A DNA stretch of 64,000 nucleotides from Siphonodentalium dalli (lineage: Eukaryota > Mollusca > Scaphopoda > Gadilida > Siphonodentaliidae), in assembly GCA_032622095.1 (NCBI GenBank), contig CP136065.1, positions 36,428,732 to 36,492,731 on the forward strand. The letters run 5' to 3'. The translations under genes were made by a program, and so were the position numbers. Within the stretch, counting starts at the first letter, position 1. Each line of letters begins with the position of its first letter. The notes below the pieces were generated by a model. It ran no database searches. It was not told the DNA's origin and worked only from the letters and a program-made list of their open reading frames with translations. Shown piece by piece: positions 34,680 to 46,985 of this stretch.

Positions 34680-36008
34680 CAGTGTTCACGCTGTCGGTAG
34701 CCAAATTAGCCAATGGCTAATCTTTTTCGAATTTGGCTAATAAAAATTTAATTTGGCTAAACTTTTTTTTTACCCCAAATGGAGACTGAAAGCATGGAGT
34801 CAGAAAGCTAATTCATAAAAGCGCTCAATAGATCGATATTCAAGACGAAGTTAGGTGACGAAAGTATTTCATTAATTTCGTGCTTATGAAATATCGTTCC
34901 GTAACAGCAAAAGGTAAGCTCTAACATTTAGTGTACAGTAAACATATTTTTATTTCCAAATCTAACATAAATTTTGGCAAGTGGGTTTTCAATTCTGTGA
35001 TGTGAACGATCTAGTCCGAAAATATCGAAAGTGGGAATATATTGCCGACTGTACAAAGGGAAACCCGATCGCGGACAGTACAAAGGGAAACCCGATCGAC
35101 AACTCTATCAACCAAGCGATCACACATTGATATGCAATCATCTTTAGTTTTCACAAGACGGACATTCAAATACGCATGGACATTAAACCGACCGTGGTTG
35201 AATCATGACAATGTGAAGAAAGCAATATTTTGTAAAGTGTGCATTGACGCTGGTATATAAGCAATTTGTTCGTAACAGGCTGTTTTAATCTGGAGAAAAA
35301 TTACGTCATTCTGCACGAAACAGCAAAAGGTTATTATTTTACATTTAATCCCATAATCCCCCATTGTCTGTCTGGTCACTCACGGGACTCCCGCACAATG
35401 CATGTTTATGATGACATTGTATTTATGTCGGTCGAGGTTTATGAGCATAAAGTGTAAGACAATAGCTTAATCAGCCAAATGTGAATCACGACAGATATTT
35501 TGTGGCTATTTGTCGTCAATACCGATACGGACAAAATAATATGCATGCTATTATGACAGATTGTAATTTGATAATGGCGTAACAATATTAAGTTATTAGT
35601 TTCCAGATGTCACTTAGATATTTTCGCAAGGATAAATATTTAATGATTTAAAAAAAGATATTGATATAAAACAAAAAAATAATGACATTAAGAAGGACAA
35701 TCCCGGGTTACCCCCCCCCCAATCACTCTTTCGCATAAAGATTAATAAAATTGTAATAAATGATATATATAAAAATACTTCTAGTTCATAACAATTATTT
35801 AAATTATTGTATATTTTACCTGTGTCTGTTCGATTTTACGTTTTAGTCATTAATTGTGAACCGACCAGAAAACGATGATTTAATTTGGCCACTGTTTTTT
35901 TTAATTTGGCCAAAAAACATTTGGCTAAAGTTTTTTTCATTTGGCTAATGAAATTTTCATTTGGCTAAACTTTTGGCTAAAGTTTTTTTCGGTCCAGCGT
36001 GAACATTG
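34680..36008. mobile_element. hAT-family element with 8-bp target duplication
   Basis: The 1,329-bp element has ends CAGTGTTCACGCTG and CAGCGTGAACATTG (inverted, two mismatches). It is flanked by a perfect 8-bp duplication GTGCCATC (34672-34679 and 36009-36016), the hAT hallmark. Both subterminal regions are rich in TTTGGCTAA repeats (34700-34770 and 35880-35990). It holds a piece of transposase (35160-35260) and no full-length transposase, so it is nonautonomous. Confidence 0.9.
35160..35260 (+). pseudogene. hAT transposase N-terminal zinc-finger remnant
   Basis: The frame encodes FKYAWTLNRPWLNHDN followed by KAIFCKVCIDAG and then a stop. W...(W/Y)-PWL...(M/I)-F-C-x-x-C...G is the layout of the TTF/BED-like DNA-binding finger at the start of many animal hAT transposases. 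Just upstream, a 22-bp unit (ACAGTACAAAGGGAAACCCG) is nearly duplicated. No DDE-domain remnant was recognised in the rest of the element. Confidence 0.65.
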
Positions 36009-37200
36009 GTGCCATCTCGATTGTACCCCGTGAAGTTATATATAGAACACACACAGACAAACATATATTCGCAAATATATCTCGGCACCAAACGTGGCGT
36101 TTTAACATGCACGATTTGATTCCTCATATCATTTGAGAAGAACGTGCATGAATTTATGGTAATTGGCACTAAACATATTTTTTAAAGTTTTGGTGACCCT
36201 CCCGTCCATATTTCTAACTCAAGCGGCGCCACTTTTGACACCATTAAACCACACGTTTAGACTCATTATGGAGATGAATATATACAAAATTGGTGAAAAT
36301 TTAGGGAGTTTACAAATGCGTATCAAATATAGGGCCCCATATATCTTACCCAAACGGCACCAATTTGGCGTATTTAAACCAGACGATTAGATTCCAGGTA
36401 TCACGGAGAAGATTATGTATCAATATGGTGGAAATCGGCGTTAAACATATTGTTTATCAATTATTGTGTCTTTCTCACCCTCTATGCACCCCTGACTCGA
36501 ATGGCCCACTTTTGACATCTTTATTAGTTTGGTTCTAATCGGCAGCTAAACAAATTATGTGCCCACCCCATCCCACCCCCATCTCGCGCCCAAACGCCAC
36601 CAATATGGCGTCTTTATATCACACGATTAGATTCCTCGTATCATGGATAATAATGTGCATCAATTTGGTGGAAATTGGCGCCAAACATATTGTGTGTCAA
36701 TTTTGTCGCCCCTCTCCCTATCAGTGCATCCCTGACTCGAATGACGCCACTGTTGACAGCTTTAAGTGACACCATTAGACTTCTCATACCATGGGGATGA
36801 TTTTCTATAAGTTTGGTACCAATCGGCGACTAAATCAATTCTTATCAAATTTAGTGACAACCCCCCCCCCCCCCCCCAATCTCTCATCCAAACGACACCA
36901 AGTTGGCGTCTTTAAATCACACAATTAGATTCCTTGTATCATGGAGAAGAATGTGTATAAATTTGGTGGAAATCGGCGCTAAAAATGTTTTTTTCAATTT
37001 TGGTACCCCTCTCCCCTTCCTTGCATCCCTGACTCGAACGGCGCCACTTTAGACATATCTAAACAACACCATTAGATTCCTCATATCATGGGGATGATTA
37101 TATATAAGTTTGGTGGCAATCGGCGATAACAATATTCTGCCCTCCCCCATTTCTGCCCCTGCCAACAACGGCGTAACTTTAGAAAATTCTAACCCGCACC

Positions 37201-39299
37201 ATTATCTTTCTCGTAAAAAGTTACCACTGTTTGACCCCTTTGATGCCATTTTGATGGTCCCCTGTGAATTTCTATAGAACATGGACAGACATTCGCAAAT
37301 ATAGATACATATGCATTGGCGCATGGTTATCGCATTTACGAAAACTCCAGTCATGCAAAGGGTTAATAGGCAAGAGCGCTGACAAGTTCGGTGCCAATAT
37401 GTTATTCTGATAGATGTATACCCACGCTCTAAAAATAGATATATGTTGCTATTGGGAAGTATATATGCGAGCATTTGGGCATCTATTCGGTAAGCCTTCT
37501 GGTGGGCAAAACAGCTGCCAACATACGAGCATCAATACTTTCATTTTCCATCTACAGTACCCGGATATTATGTTTATCTAATGATCGATTTATACAGCTT
37601 CAATGGTCATTTTCGCCCACACATAATTGCCGAATTCACATGCTACTTATTGAGAATCGGTGACCGAATTTATCCTTAAAGTAGAGATAAGTAATTATAT
37701 GCATACTATTTTGTGTTCGTGCGACTGCATCGCGAATTAGTCCACTTCATTAAAATTATGGCCAAAATTCCCTGTATGACACTTTTACGTTTCACGATTT
37801 TGTAAAATTTTAATTTGAAGTGGACGATTACAACAGTCGTTTGAATTTGGTCGGTTTTGCTTGATATCTACTACACATTTGGTACTGAGAATCGGCAGTA
37901 CAGAATAACGGCCTGTGTTACTTCAACTAGTTCACGAAAGACTGTCGGACGTGTATCGACATACTGCATTGTAATAAACTGACAATTACTCAATGAAAGT
38001 TATAGATTTCACCAACTTTGTGAAAAAATATTTGGGGCCCAAGGTTTGATCTTTTAGGAAGGGGTGGCTACCAAATCCGTACCGATTGCACTAAAATACG
38101 TCTAAAGAAACTTTCGCTAGAAACGGAATTCAGCAAGGTGCACTGTAATGATGCCCCACGATGTTATGGCCGACTCAGATATGTCACTTACGAACGGAGG
38201 GAGGTCTATACTGACACAAGTTCATGTAACCTGATAGTCTCTGTCTGTATGGTAGAGCTAGTGGGAGGTGGATACATTATATCAGGTACTTAGCACATTT
38301 TGTTACTTTCTGTATAACTGCAGTCAGTTGGAAATTTCCAGCCATATATACATGTAGATACGGGTGTAAGATTGGAAATGTTTAACAAATAAAAATCCTA
38401 AAGTAATGGGCAACTCGTTGGACATCGGCTCCAACTTGTGAACTTTGATTTGCGCAAATAAGCAGACAGGAGTGTTACAGAAAGTTGGAAACAATGGCAG
38501 ACGACAGCTATATATAGCAATCTCCATTTACCAAGCAACTTCTTCGAAAGTCTGTTATCACATGTACAACGCACTGTAATACTATTCCATAACAGCTGGT
38601 CAGCCGTGAGTATGTTAAATCTAAATTATTTTGCAATTCCAGGAACAATTATCTCTCTTTATCAAAGTGTCCAAAAGCAGATTGTGTTGCAGTTGTAAAT
38701 TTATTGATAATATCTGACTCTATTTCCGCATAACACGTGTATATTAAAATTATACGTAAAGGGGAAATTTGAACTCAGCAAACTTACTAGAAGCCTGTGT
38801 CTCAGCGTGAGTCATAATGAATCATCATATCTCTGGGCACAGGTCCATTTCTCTTGGCTTGTCCAATCAGTATGACTGAACGTTGAGACAAAGGAATTCA
38901 GTTGCGAGTATTCCTAGTTCCCCAGATATTGGATATTCTCTTCCACCCGCACTTACATAGAAGTTGTAAAGCATTTTAGCTCCATGACTGCTCGTTTACG
39001 TGTTTACTTGTATAGAATAAATTTCATCATGTCTAAGAGTTCTTACTTAGGGAAAAGGAAACCTGGGAGTGCTACAGTACTTTTACTTCCATGAAGTGAA
39101 CAATTAGATAGTCGCCGAATCTCATGCATCAGATTGGTCCTTGTTCTAATTGAACTAGCCAACCGATTCGTAGTAACCTGACTCTTTTTACTGTAGTAGT
39201 TTGTATTTATAAGTTTAACACCATACGACGGACAGTATTTAGATCCATAACCATGTAAACGACGCCACTTTCTCTTTTGAGGTACGTGTACCGGTGCAG
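37201..39299. other. Upstream region of nAChR copy B, nothing recognised
   Basis: No signal-peptide exon with a phase-1 donor was identified. A first exon could lie here or further upstream. The stretch ends with the acceptor GGTGCAG at 39293-39299. Confidence 0.4.
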
Positions 39300-39442
39300 A
39301 ACTTAACCCAGAGAACACGGACCGCCGGGAGTTACGGGAACATCTGTTGGTGAACTACGATCGGAGTCTGAAGCCACACTGTAATACACAAGGTTTAGTA
39401 AACATCACAATTGATGTCGGAATAAGACAGATAATTACGCTG
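39300..39442 (+). CDS. nAChR subunit copy B, N-terminal extracellular exon
   Basis: The 143-nt exon (2 nt completing a codon, then 47 codons) ends in phase 0 at GTAAGT. It encodes LREHLLVNYDRSLKPHC and VNITIDVGIRQIITL. The pattern L-x-x-x-L-L-x-x-Y-D-x-x-x-(R/K)-P is the N-terminal helix and following turn of nicotinic receptor subunits. The acceptor GTACCGGTGCAG has a weak pyrimidine tract, so the exact 5' edge is less sure than the 3' edge. The 3' half matches copy A 1-69. Confidence 0.85.
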
Positions 39443-40274
39443 GTAAGTGATAATATCAATCATTGGTCGTTCAGTTAGTATTTGAGTTGTTAAATGTCGT
39501 TTCAGTACCAATACAAAATCGAGACATTGTGCATTTTATTACCGTGGACAGAACACATGGAGGGTTACTTTCACAACAAATGTATGCCCCATTGCAAAGT
39601 CAAACATATACAAATAAAATAAAATAAATTAAAAATGGAGAAAACGAATAATAAAAAAATAAAACAAAAAATAAAACAAAACAAAAGAAACGGACAACTG
39701 ATGAAATAAAAATCAAACGTAGTAAATAACTGACATACGTAAAGTGACTCAAAAATAGTCCAGTCAGATGGATTTTAGTATTCCACTGCTTTTGTCAATT
39801 TGCGGTGAAAACAAATATGTTTCGGAATAACTCACTCTAGTCAAAGAATTTTGTCTGAACAAAAATTATGTTAGTCCTTCTCTTGTTCATCAAAATAAAG
39901 ACTAGCTTGCCAGATCCATCCATGTAAACAATGGTGGATCTTGACATACATGATGGGGATCGGTAAGACCGAGACACCCGTTCAAATATACACGAGACTA
40001 CCCGGCCCGTGACAACCAACCAAAATAAAGAACGAAATATGATTTTGTTTAAAATAAGAACAAAATATGGGAATATGATATGATATAGATACTTTTAGTT
40101 ATGATACAATGTAACGGAATAGATTGTATGTTATATGAAATATGAACACTATATAAATATAACATTTATGGTAGTACAACAAAAGTACACGAAAACTGAA
40201 CAAATGGTATAGGCTACGTGGTGTTATTATAGCGTCCGCGCACCATAGCTATTCGTACATTCTTAAAACAATAG

Positions 40275-40540
40275 GTCCTTTGGCGTACCTACGTTGGTAC
40301 CATACTTGTCCCGTGGGGAGTTACATACTATTGGTACTCAGGAGTACCAACATTTTGGTAATGCGGTTAAAGGTACTCTGGCATATCTACATGTATGCAG
40401 GTACTCTGTGGTACCTGTCTATCTAAAATGTAGGCACTCTTGTGTACCTGTCCACGTACCATGGAGTACCAAATATACAGATACTATGTGGAGTACCTCT
40501 CCAGTTACTCTGGCGTACCTGTCCATGAACCGCAGCCACT
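40275..40540. repeat. Palindrome array, core GGTACTC...GAGTACC
   Basis: About ten short inverted repeats with the core GGTACTCNGGAGTACC, for example GGTACTCAGGAGTACC at about 40334 and CGTACCATGGAGTACC at about 40455, separated by 5-20 bp. It lies within the 3.3 kb block (40260-43570) that copy A lacks at base 1020. Confidence 0.78.
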
Positions 40541-40784
40541 GCAAATTTAACGATGTGGCATGCTAGATTTCAAATGATGCCATTGCGCTTAAACATCGAA
40601 TTACGTGCAAAACCCCGATCGGTGTTCTTCGAGATCATGTTATCAGTTACGTGGACTCCCTTGTACAGTGCAAATTCAAATAATCCGCATTATATTACAT
40701 TTATTAGTATAGAACCCCGATCGTGTTTGTGTAAAGTAATTCGAGGTTTGATACCTGGATATCAGGATTTCGCCGACAGGATTT

Positions 40785-41315
40785 CTGCAAACTTTTGCGA
40801 TAAATCGCAAAACAACTTTGTGATCAATCACAAACATCTTTGTGATAACTCAAAAACATTTGCGGTAAATCTCAAACATATTTACGATAACTCACAAACT
40901 ACTCTGTGATTATACTTTGCGATCTATCGCAAAGATGTTTGAGATTTATCACAGATATATATGTATGTGTTGGCACTAAGTGTAAACATTATAAATCAGA
41001 CAGGTCGGGTCAGGATTTACTGACATGTTCCCGGAACGTGGAGTAACATGTGTCTGAAATAATCGGCCAAATTTCCTAATATGTGTGTAATTAAAATAAA
41101 CATAAATCAGACATCTTTAACAGGTCTGAGTGAACCCCTATCGACCAATAATAGCCTGGTCGATGGGTCTTTCACAGCCGGCATGTATATGTAATAAGGG
41201 GAACAAACCTTTGCGATAAATCGCAAAACAGCTTTGCGATAAATCAAACAACTTTGCGATAACTCGCAAACGTTTCCGATTAATCTGAAACAGCTTTAAG
41301 ATAAATCGCAACATG
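40785..41315. repeat. Palindrome array, core TTTGCGATAAATCGCAAA
   Basis: Two clusters, 40785-40970 and 41210-41315, hold about 12 related palindromes. Examples are TTTGCGATAAATCGCAAA, TTTGTGATCAATCACAAA and TTTGCGATCTATCGCAAA. The C-to-T change in one arm is matched by G-to-A in the other, so pairing is kept. It is inside the same copy-B-specific block as the GGTACC array. Confidence 0.8.
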
Positions 41316-42751
41316 AGAATATTCAAAATAAACACACACAAATATTCAAAATAACAGATTTTCAATAGTCAAGCATGTTAGAGTTCCCTCTCTTACAACA
41401 GTGAGCACTGTGCCAGGAAGACTGATCGGTCTATTGTACTTCAGTTTGTAGATTGCTCAGACCTTTCTTTGTACCCATCATAAATATCGCGCAAATATTA
41501 TGTAATTGTCAGGTTCGTACGCTGTGTTGTGTAAAAAAAGCCATATTATGTTACAGAACTGTTGTACAGTACGTAAATAGTGTGTGATAAGCAAAATACT
41601 CAACAATGGGAAGACCCCACTAATGAACTTGGATTAATTAAAACTGATACCATGTTATTTGCAACATGCTCACTAATCCTTGCCACAATATTTCGGTGTT
41701 GAATGTGTCACCGCGAATCACTCTCCCAAAATAAAAATCGACACGGTGTTGAGTGTTTTGCTTAGCGTACACTCTCTACGTGCTTTACCGTTATACAAAG
41801 AAACGCCGAACTCATACAAAGAGAGTTTGATGTATTTAATGTATGACTACATTGAACCACAGTGAATGGTATCGCCTGATCACCAGAGCCATGTATTGTA
41901 GCATTGCACGAATATGGTTTCTAATTATGGAAAAGGTTATTTCCTAGAGAAGCGAATCGTTGAGAATGAAAGCCACACATGTTTCTATAAGAACATGAAG
42001 CATCCAACGCATTGGTCCGTGTAGAAAGATATGCTCTAATTAATCGATACCCTTAACGACGTTAACCACCAATTAGACCCTATGTGCATACAATGTTTAT
42101 ATGTTATTATTAAAGTCAAAATTATAACCACCACAGAGAATGTATACGTCTTGCATCGTGCGACACTGTATTGACGATGCAATTGCGAATGTCTGTCAGT
42201 GACAACTTCAAATGTTGAATAAACCGTAAACAAATTATTAATTGAAATATTGTTTTGTGTATAGCCATCATGTGAAAAATTAGTGCGGAGTACGGCGGTC
42301 GCAGCCAATATTACTAGTACCTATTACTAGTACTTGACCATGGTTGAATGGCGATACAACCGCTGTCATTAACGCCATACAACCTTGTTAAAGGGGTTGG
42401 TTAATTAGAGCATAGCTTCAGTAGGGTTGCAGTGAAGAAAGTCAACTTCTAATAATAGCTTGTGACTAATATTCGGTGATATTGGGTGTCCCATAATTGG
42501 ATCCGTGACTCCGAGAGTATCCGTCATTCAATACGTATATTACAACAATATCACAGCGTCGCCGAAGGTTCGATCAAAACAATAGCAGACTCCGTAACTG
42601 GGCGATATATTATGGCGGCATGGTTCTCAACTCATGTTTCGATGAAACTTGATTAATATGATGCATCCGTCCTTTGTAATATGTGTACATGCACTTGTAA
42701 GTTGTAGTCAACTAACTTGTGACTGACTCACCATGAGTCATGCCTAATATA
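41316..42751. other. Rest of copy-B-specific intron block, nothing recognised
   Basis: No gene or transposon end was recognised. Together with the two palindrome arrays and the dispersed repeat it makes up the 40260-43570 block absent from copy A. Confidence 0.5.
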
Positions 42752-43556
42752 TGACGTCAATTAATTAATTTCTACTAATTTCTACATTGTTGTATTTGTC
42801 TCGTAGTCGTAGTCACCAGTGTTCGACTCTTCTGAATTATTCTGGTGGTTTATAATTTTGTGGAACTTAAGTAACTGTGTTTTGAAATTCACAACACTGT
42901 CGCGTCAAGTGTAGCCTGTTTCAGTTGGTCAGATCACTGCAGATTGCTGCTTTCAGCTGCGGCGAAGAAATTTATTAATGATTAGCCATCGGTCGATTTT
43001 CGGGGATTATAGCATCTTGTCCGGTTCACATACAAACATAATCCAGACAGTGCTCACAATGTTCCAGATTTATCAGAAGCAAGTGAGGTCAAATTTCACA
43101 CAAAAAATATGCTGAGAAATTTTAACACTTCCGTATTCTTAAATACCACCCAGTCAACGTACATACTTAGGGACACTCTATAAAGTTTAGGCCGAGGTCG
43201 AGGATGGATCCAACGTAAAATGCTTTTTGTTGTATGTCTTCTCCGTTCTTATATATTGTAAAACATGCAATAAAATGTGTAAGCCGGCTATTATAGTGTG
43301 TTTTCTCCGTTGTTATACGTGGTAAAAACACAATCGCCTGAATCGGACGCCGCCATTTCCCCTTTCATTGTTAAAATATATCGTGCACCACGTGATCGCA
43401 ACATCCAATCGGCTTGGGTCACCTATTTGGTTATGATACAGTACCAAAAGCGCGTTGAAATTTTTATCCTATATAATAACTAATGATGGATAATACCAAA
43501 CGCTTTGGTTCTGAAACCAGTATAGGTACCCTGGAGTATATAAACGAATTATCATA
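42752..43556 (+). repeat. Dispersed repeat, about 0.7-0.8 kb (member 2)
   Basis: Partner of 30252-30945. It ends within a few bases of the right edge of the copy-B-specific block, so it may have arrived as part of that insertion. It has an extra roughly 70-bp segment near 43262-43330 that partly repeats its own GTCTTCTCCGTT motif. Confidence 0.85.
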
Positions 43557-44242
43557 GCTGTGAGTGTATCATAACACAATGGGGATGCTCCAACCTCCCA
43601 GACTAACTGTGAGCAAATCAAACCTCTGGTCTGTGTTGTAGTCAACTAACATTCGGATGTTGGTATCAGGAGTTGTTCGCTGGTATAGCCTAAGGCCTCG
43701 AAGGCATCCCTGATATGAGCCGTTGCAAGCAGGTGAAAGGCTATAATCTGTTTGACATAGTCGCCAACAGGCCCTTCGTCGCTGTATGCCACTTTCTAGA
43801 CACTCTTAGGAACGAAGACATTGTATTCCTCAAACCTACCTTTTGAAGTTACGTCGACCAATATTAAACAGTAAATCACATATCTGAATCTGAAAAAAAC
43901 TGTCCACATTAAGCAATTACATAAATAAACCCAGTAATGTTTTCGTGTCTTAATATATGAATTGCATATTTCGAAGGAAATAGAAAGAAAAACATGGGAA
44001 TGTAAAACAAATATTTAATCAAAACGTGGAACCAGTCCCTGAAAATCGGTACAACCAGTCTCAAATTAAGCCCGGTGTAACTGGTGGCCCGGCTTCCTTC
44101 CCGTTGTAGTCCAACAATATTAGTCACCAATATTTGATTTGAAATACTGTGTTGGTACGCTTCCATCTTAGTATTTTGCACTAATTGAAATTTCTCAATA
44201 ATTATCTCTTCAATAGTTTATTGTGTCATGTTTTGTTTCCAG

Positions 44243-44287
44243 GACGAACCGTCGCAGCAATTGAAGCAAAATGTATGGATGAGAATG
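44243..44287 (+). CDS. nAChR subunit copy B, 45-nt exon
   Basis: Between TTCCAG and GTAAGA, phase 0 at both ends, encoding DEPSQQLKQNVWMRM. It matches copy A 1626-1670 with a Lys-to-Arg change near the end. It follows 39300-39442 in frame. Confidence 0.9.
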
Positions 44288-45046
44288 GTAAGATGCGTTA
44301 GGTTTCTAGGCATATCGAACATCATAAACCCGACCACTAACTTCAGGGCTGATTTATTCCCGAACAAAATAACGCGCGAGATACCCAATAATTGCTGACC
44401 TGAATAACACTCGAACACACTAAGCACGAACCATCTACCCGAACCATACACACTGAATGATTTAAACCACTATCGTCTCGAGCCCACCGAGCATCGAGCC
44501 ATGATACAAATATTTTTTAGTTTCTAGGTATATAAAACCCACAGTTTCATGATTATTCTCGCGGAAGTCCACAAATGTGGGTAAACTGTCGCCGGTAGCA
44601 ATGGTCTTATCGAGTAATCAATTAGAAAAACCCTGCATGGAGTTTGCTAGAGTTCATTTGCCATAAATCAAATATTGTTGCCTTCGTCTGAGCTGTGGAT
44701 TTCCCATATCAACGAACACGCGAAATAACTATCTCAAGAGAATAGCTTCTGCTGAACACACATGTCCCCAATAGCAACTAACTATAGTTCCCGTATCTAA
44801 TAATACCAACTCAACTAGTACCACGGCACACTATAACTCTCGAACCCTTACTTGTATTATGTTTGTTTGATATATTAATGTAACCCACCAACTACCGATA
44901 CCACTTACTCCCGAACCCACTATATCTCAGTTATGTACATGTAATGTACCACCACATAGGCCTTTGTTCCGTGCCAATCCCCAGAACTTTGGCACTGCCT
45001 CGAGTATTTGTATGGTTGCGTCTGTCAATGTGTTTTATCATTGTAG

Positions 45047-45153
45047 TACTGGAACGATTGCCGTCTGAAGTGGAACACGAGTGAATTTGCCATATACAAA
45101 CTAGCATTGCCTTCGTCTGAGTTGTGGGTACCAGACATCACTCTATATGACAG
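45047..45153 (+). CDS. nAChR subunit copy B, W-x-D / loop A exon
   Basis: 107 nt between CATTGTAG and GTGAGA, phase 0 in and phase 2 out. It encodes YWNDCRLKWNTSEFAIYKLA and then ELWVPDITLYD. It differs from the copy A exon by Val-to-Ile and His-to-Pro type changes. The intron before it is only about 760 bp because copy B lacks the 4.6 kb block of copy A. Confidence 0.92.
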
Positions 45154-45754
45154 GTGAGATAATCCAATAGGCTGCTAATCTTCACCGTGATATCATTGCG
45201 AAATACGGCCGCCTAACACGTTTATGAATGTCCTAAACTGATGCTGAGATGAATTGTCCACCCTCACACAACTCTATAATTACCTTACAGCTAGCAATTA
45301 AAAAGACTTAATGCTTGACTTGAATGAACTAACTTGAACATGAGTTGAATCTTAACAAAAATCCGAATGTTGACAATGTCATCTAGTACACTCACAGGTT
45401 TATATAGTTTCGAGTGGATTCATTTGGTATGAACATTGTGTCTATTTTGAAAACTAGAAAGAGTTGGTTTTGAAAGAAAATGTGCAAAATTGCACAAAAG
45501 GTGTCTTGTCCAAGAAACAAGTTCAATTATTGTAAAAGTTAGGTGATACACGTGTCAACTAGTTCGAAAATATTGCTTTGTTTATGAATTTTATATGTTC
45601 ATGGATATAATGCTCAATCAAGCAATTTCGTTGCCACCCGGACATAAGAACGATCAGTAAATTATAAGTCGAAAAGCGAAACTCCACATAAAATGATCGG
45701 ACGGGAAACAAAACGAACTTGGCCTGCAGTTCACGTTCCTAATCAACATACCCG

Positions 45755-46985
45755 TTTTGAAAACAGTTAAGATATCTTTAACTGAATTATCATCCCATCG
45801 CTAAAATAACCTTAACATTCAAAGTCGAAAATGCGAATAACTCCGTCAGAAATGGTTGGACCGAACCCATATCGATCTTGACCTGTATTGTCATGCAGAT
45901 AGCCCATACAGAGTCCACATTTTGCAGTGATCAGACAACTATATATATATAACGTATTGGGGTCTGTGATATCGCTCTAAATTAGTTTGGGTCTTGTCTT
46001 TCAAACATGAAGCAAGTGGTTTTGATGGGAGAAACGTGCTCGGGAGAAGTTGGTTGTTTATTTAACTCAACGCCACAATTAAGTGGCAAATACAGAGTAC
46101 TAATTAACATATATACATATTATTTACACCGTTGTCTGGCTTGCCATTTTCATATTGCAGAAGTGTTTATTTGTACTATCATCATCATCATCATCATCAT
46201 CACCATCATCATCATCATCGTCATGATCATCGTCGTCATCGTCGTCATCGTCGAAATCATGATCAGCATCGCCACCACCAACCATCATCATAATCATCAT
46301 CGCAATCATCAATACCAACATCGTCCTAATCATCGTCTTCAACATCGTCATCATCATCATCATCATCATCACAATCATCATTATCATCGTCGTCGTCGTC
46401 ATCATCATCATCGTCATGTTCATCGTCGTCGTCACCGTCGTCGTCATCGTTATCACCATCAACATGATCATAATATTCATCATCGTCACCATCATCATCA
46501 TCATCATCACCATCATCATCGTCGTGATCACCGCCATCAACATCATCGCCATAATAATCATCATCGCCATCATAGTCATTATGGTACCATGGATAGGAGG
46601 ATATGCTAAGTGACTGACACTTGCCTTTTCATCCTCTTTATCATCTATTATATATTTTGGAACTGCTTTCTGTATGTCTGTGTGTTATAGACTCGAAAAC
46701 TGCTCGACCGATCCGACTCCAATTTGGTATGCAGGCCTACTTTGATCATGGAACAATATGGGCTTGTCCAGTTTCACGTGGGACCCTGTCCTAGACCTTG
46801 ACCTCGACCACGCTCATATTCGCTCATATGGGCATGTTTCTGGACCGATCGAACAATAGTTTGTTCAGATGCTGTATAATGTGCCCAGACGGAGGCGATC
46901 ACATAGAAATCCATAAAAAGCCTGAACGAAGTCTGGCACATCAGCTAGTAAATATATATATATATATAAATGATATTTATGATCA
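45755..46985. other. Copy-B-specific block in intron 3 with ATC microsatellite
   Basis: Copy A passes from AATCAACATA to AACCATGGAACAAACATC within about 70 bp near 7820-7890. In copy B these flanks are 1.2 kb apart. The block contains the trinucleotide tract at 46170-46585 and, at about 46660-46920, a segment with GACTCGAAAACTGCTCGACC that looks like a dispersed repeat. A short TA tract is at 46949-46969. No gene was recognised. Confidence 0.65.
46170..46585. repeat. (ATC)n microsatellite, interrupted
   Basis: About 415 bp of ATC/CAT with scattered GTC and ACC variants. His-rich, Ile-rich and Met/Asp-rich frames of up to 200 codons over it are artefacts of the tract. Confidence 0.97.

Larger units (their letters stand above)
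33995..37200. repeat. Satellite tract with dimeric unit (about 290 bp)
   Basis: Alternating half-units of about 145 bp carry either CGTATCATGGAGAAGAATGT or CTCATACCATGGGGATGATT. Each is followed by TTTGGTGGAAATCGGCG and a C-rich stretch ending in ACTCGAACGGCGCCAC or CCAAACGGCACCAA. Poly-C runs of 10-18 bases (34512-34528, 36861-36878) fall in the C-rich part. The tract is interrupted by a hAT element at 34680-36008. Frames across it are not coding. Confidence 0.85.

Noticed and set aside
46007-46609. 200-codon His-rich frame and Met/Asp-rich frame on the other strand
   Set aside because: Both are translations of the (ATC)n microsatellite, with no domain and no likely splice structure.
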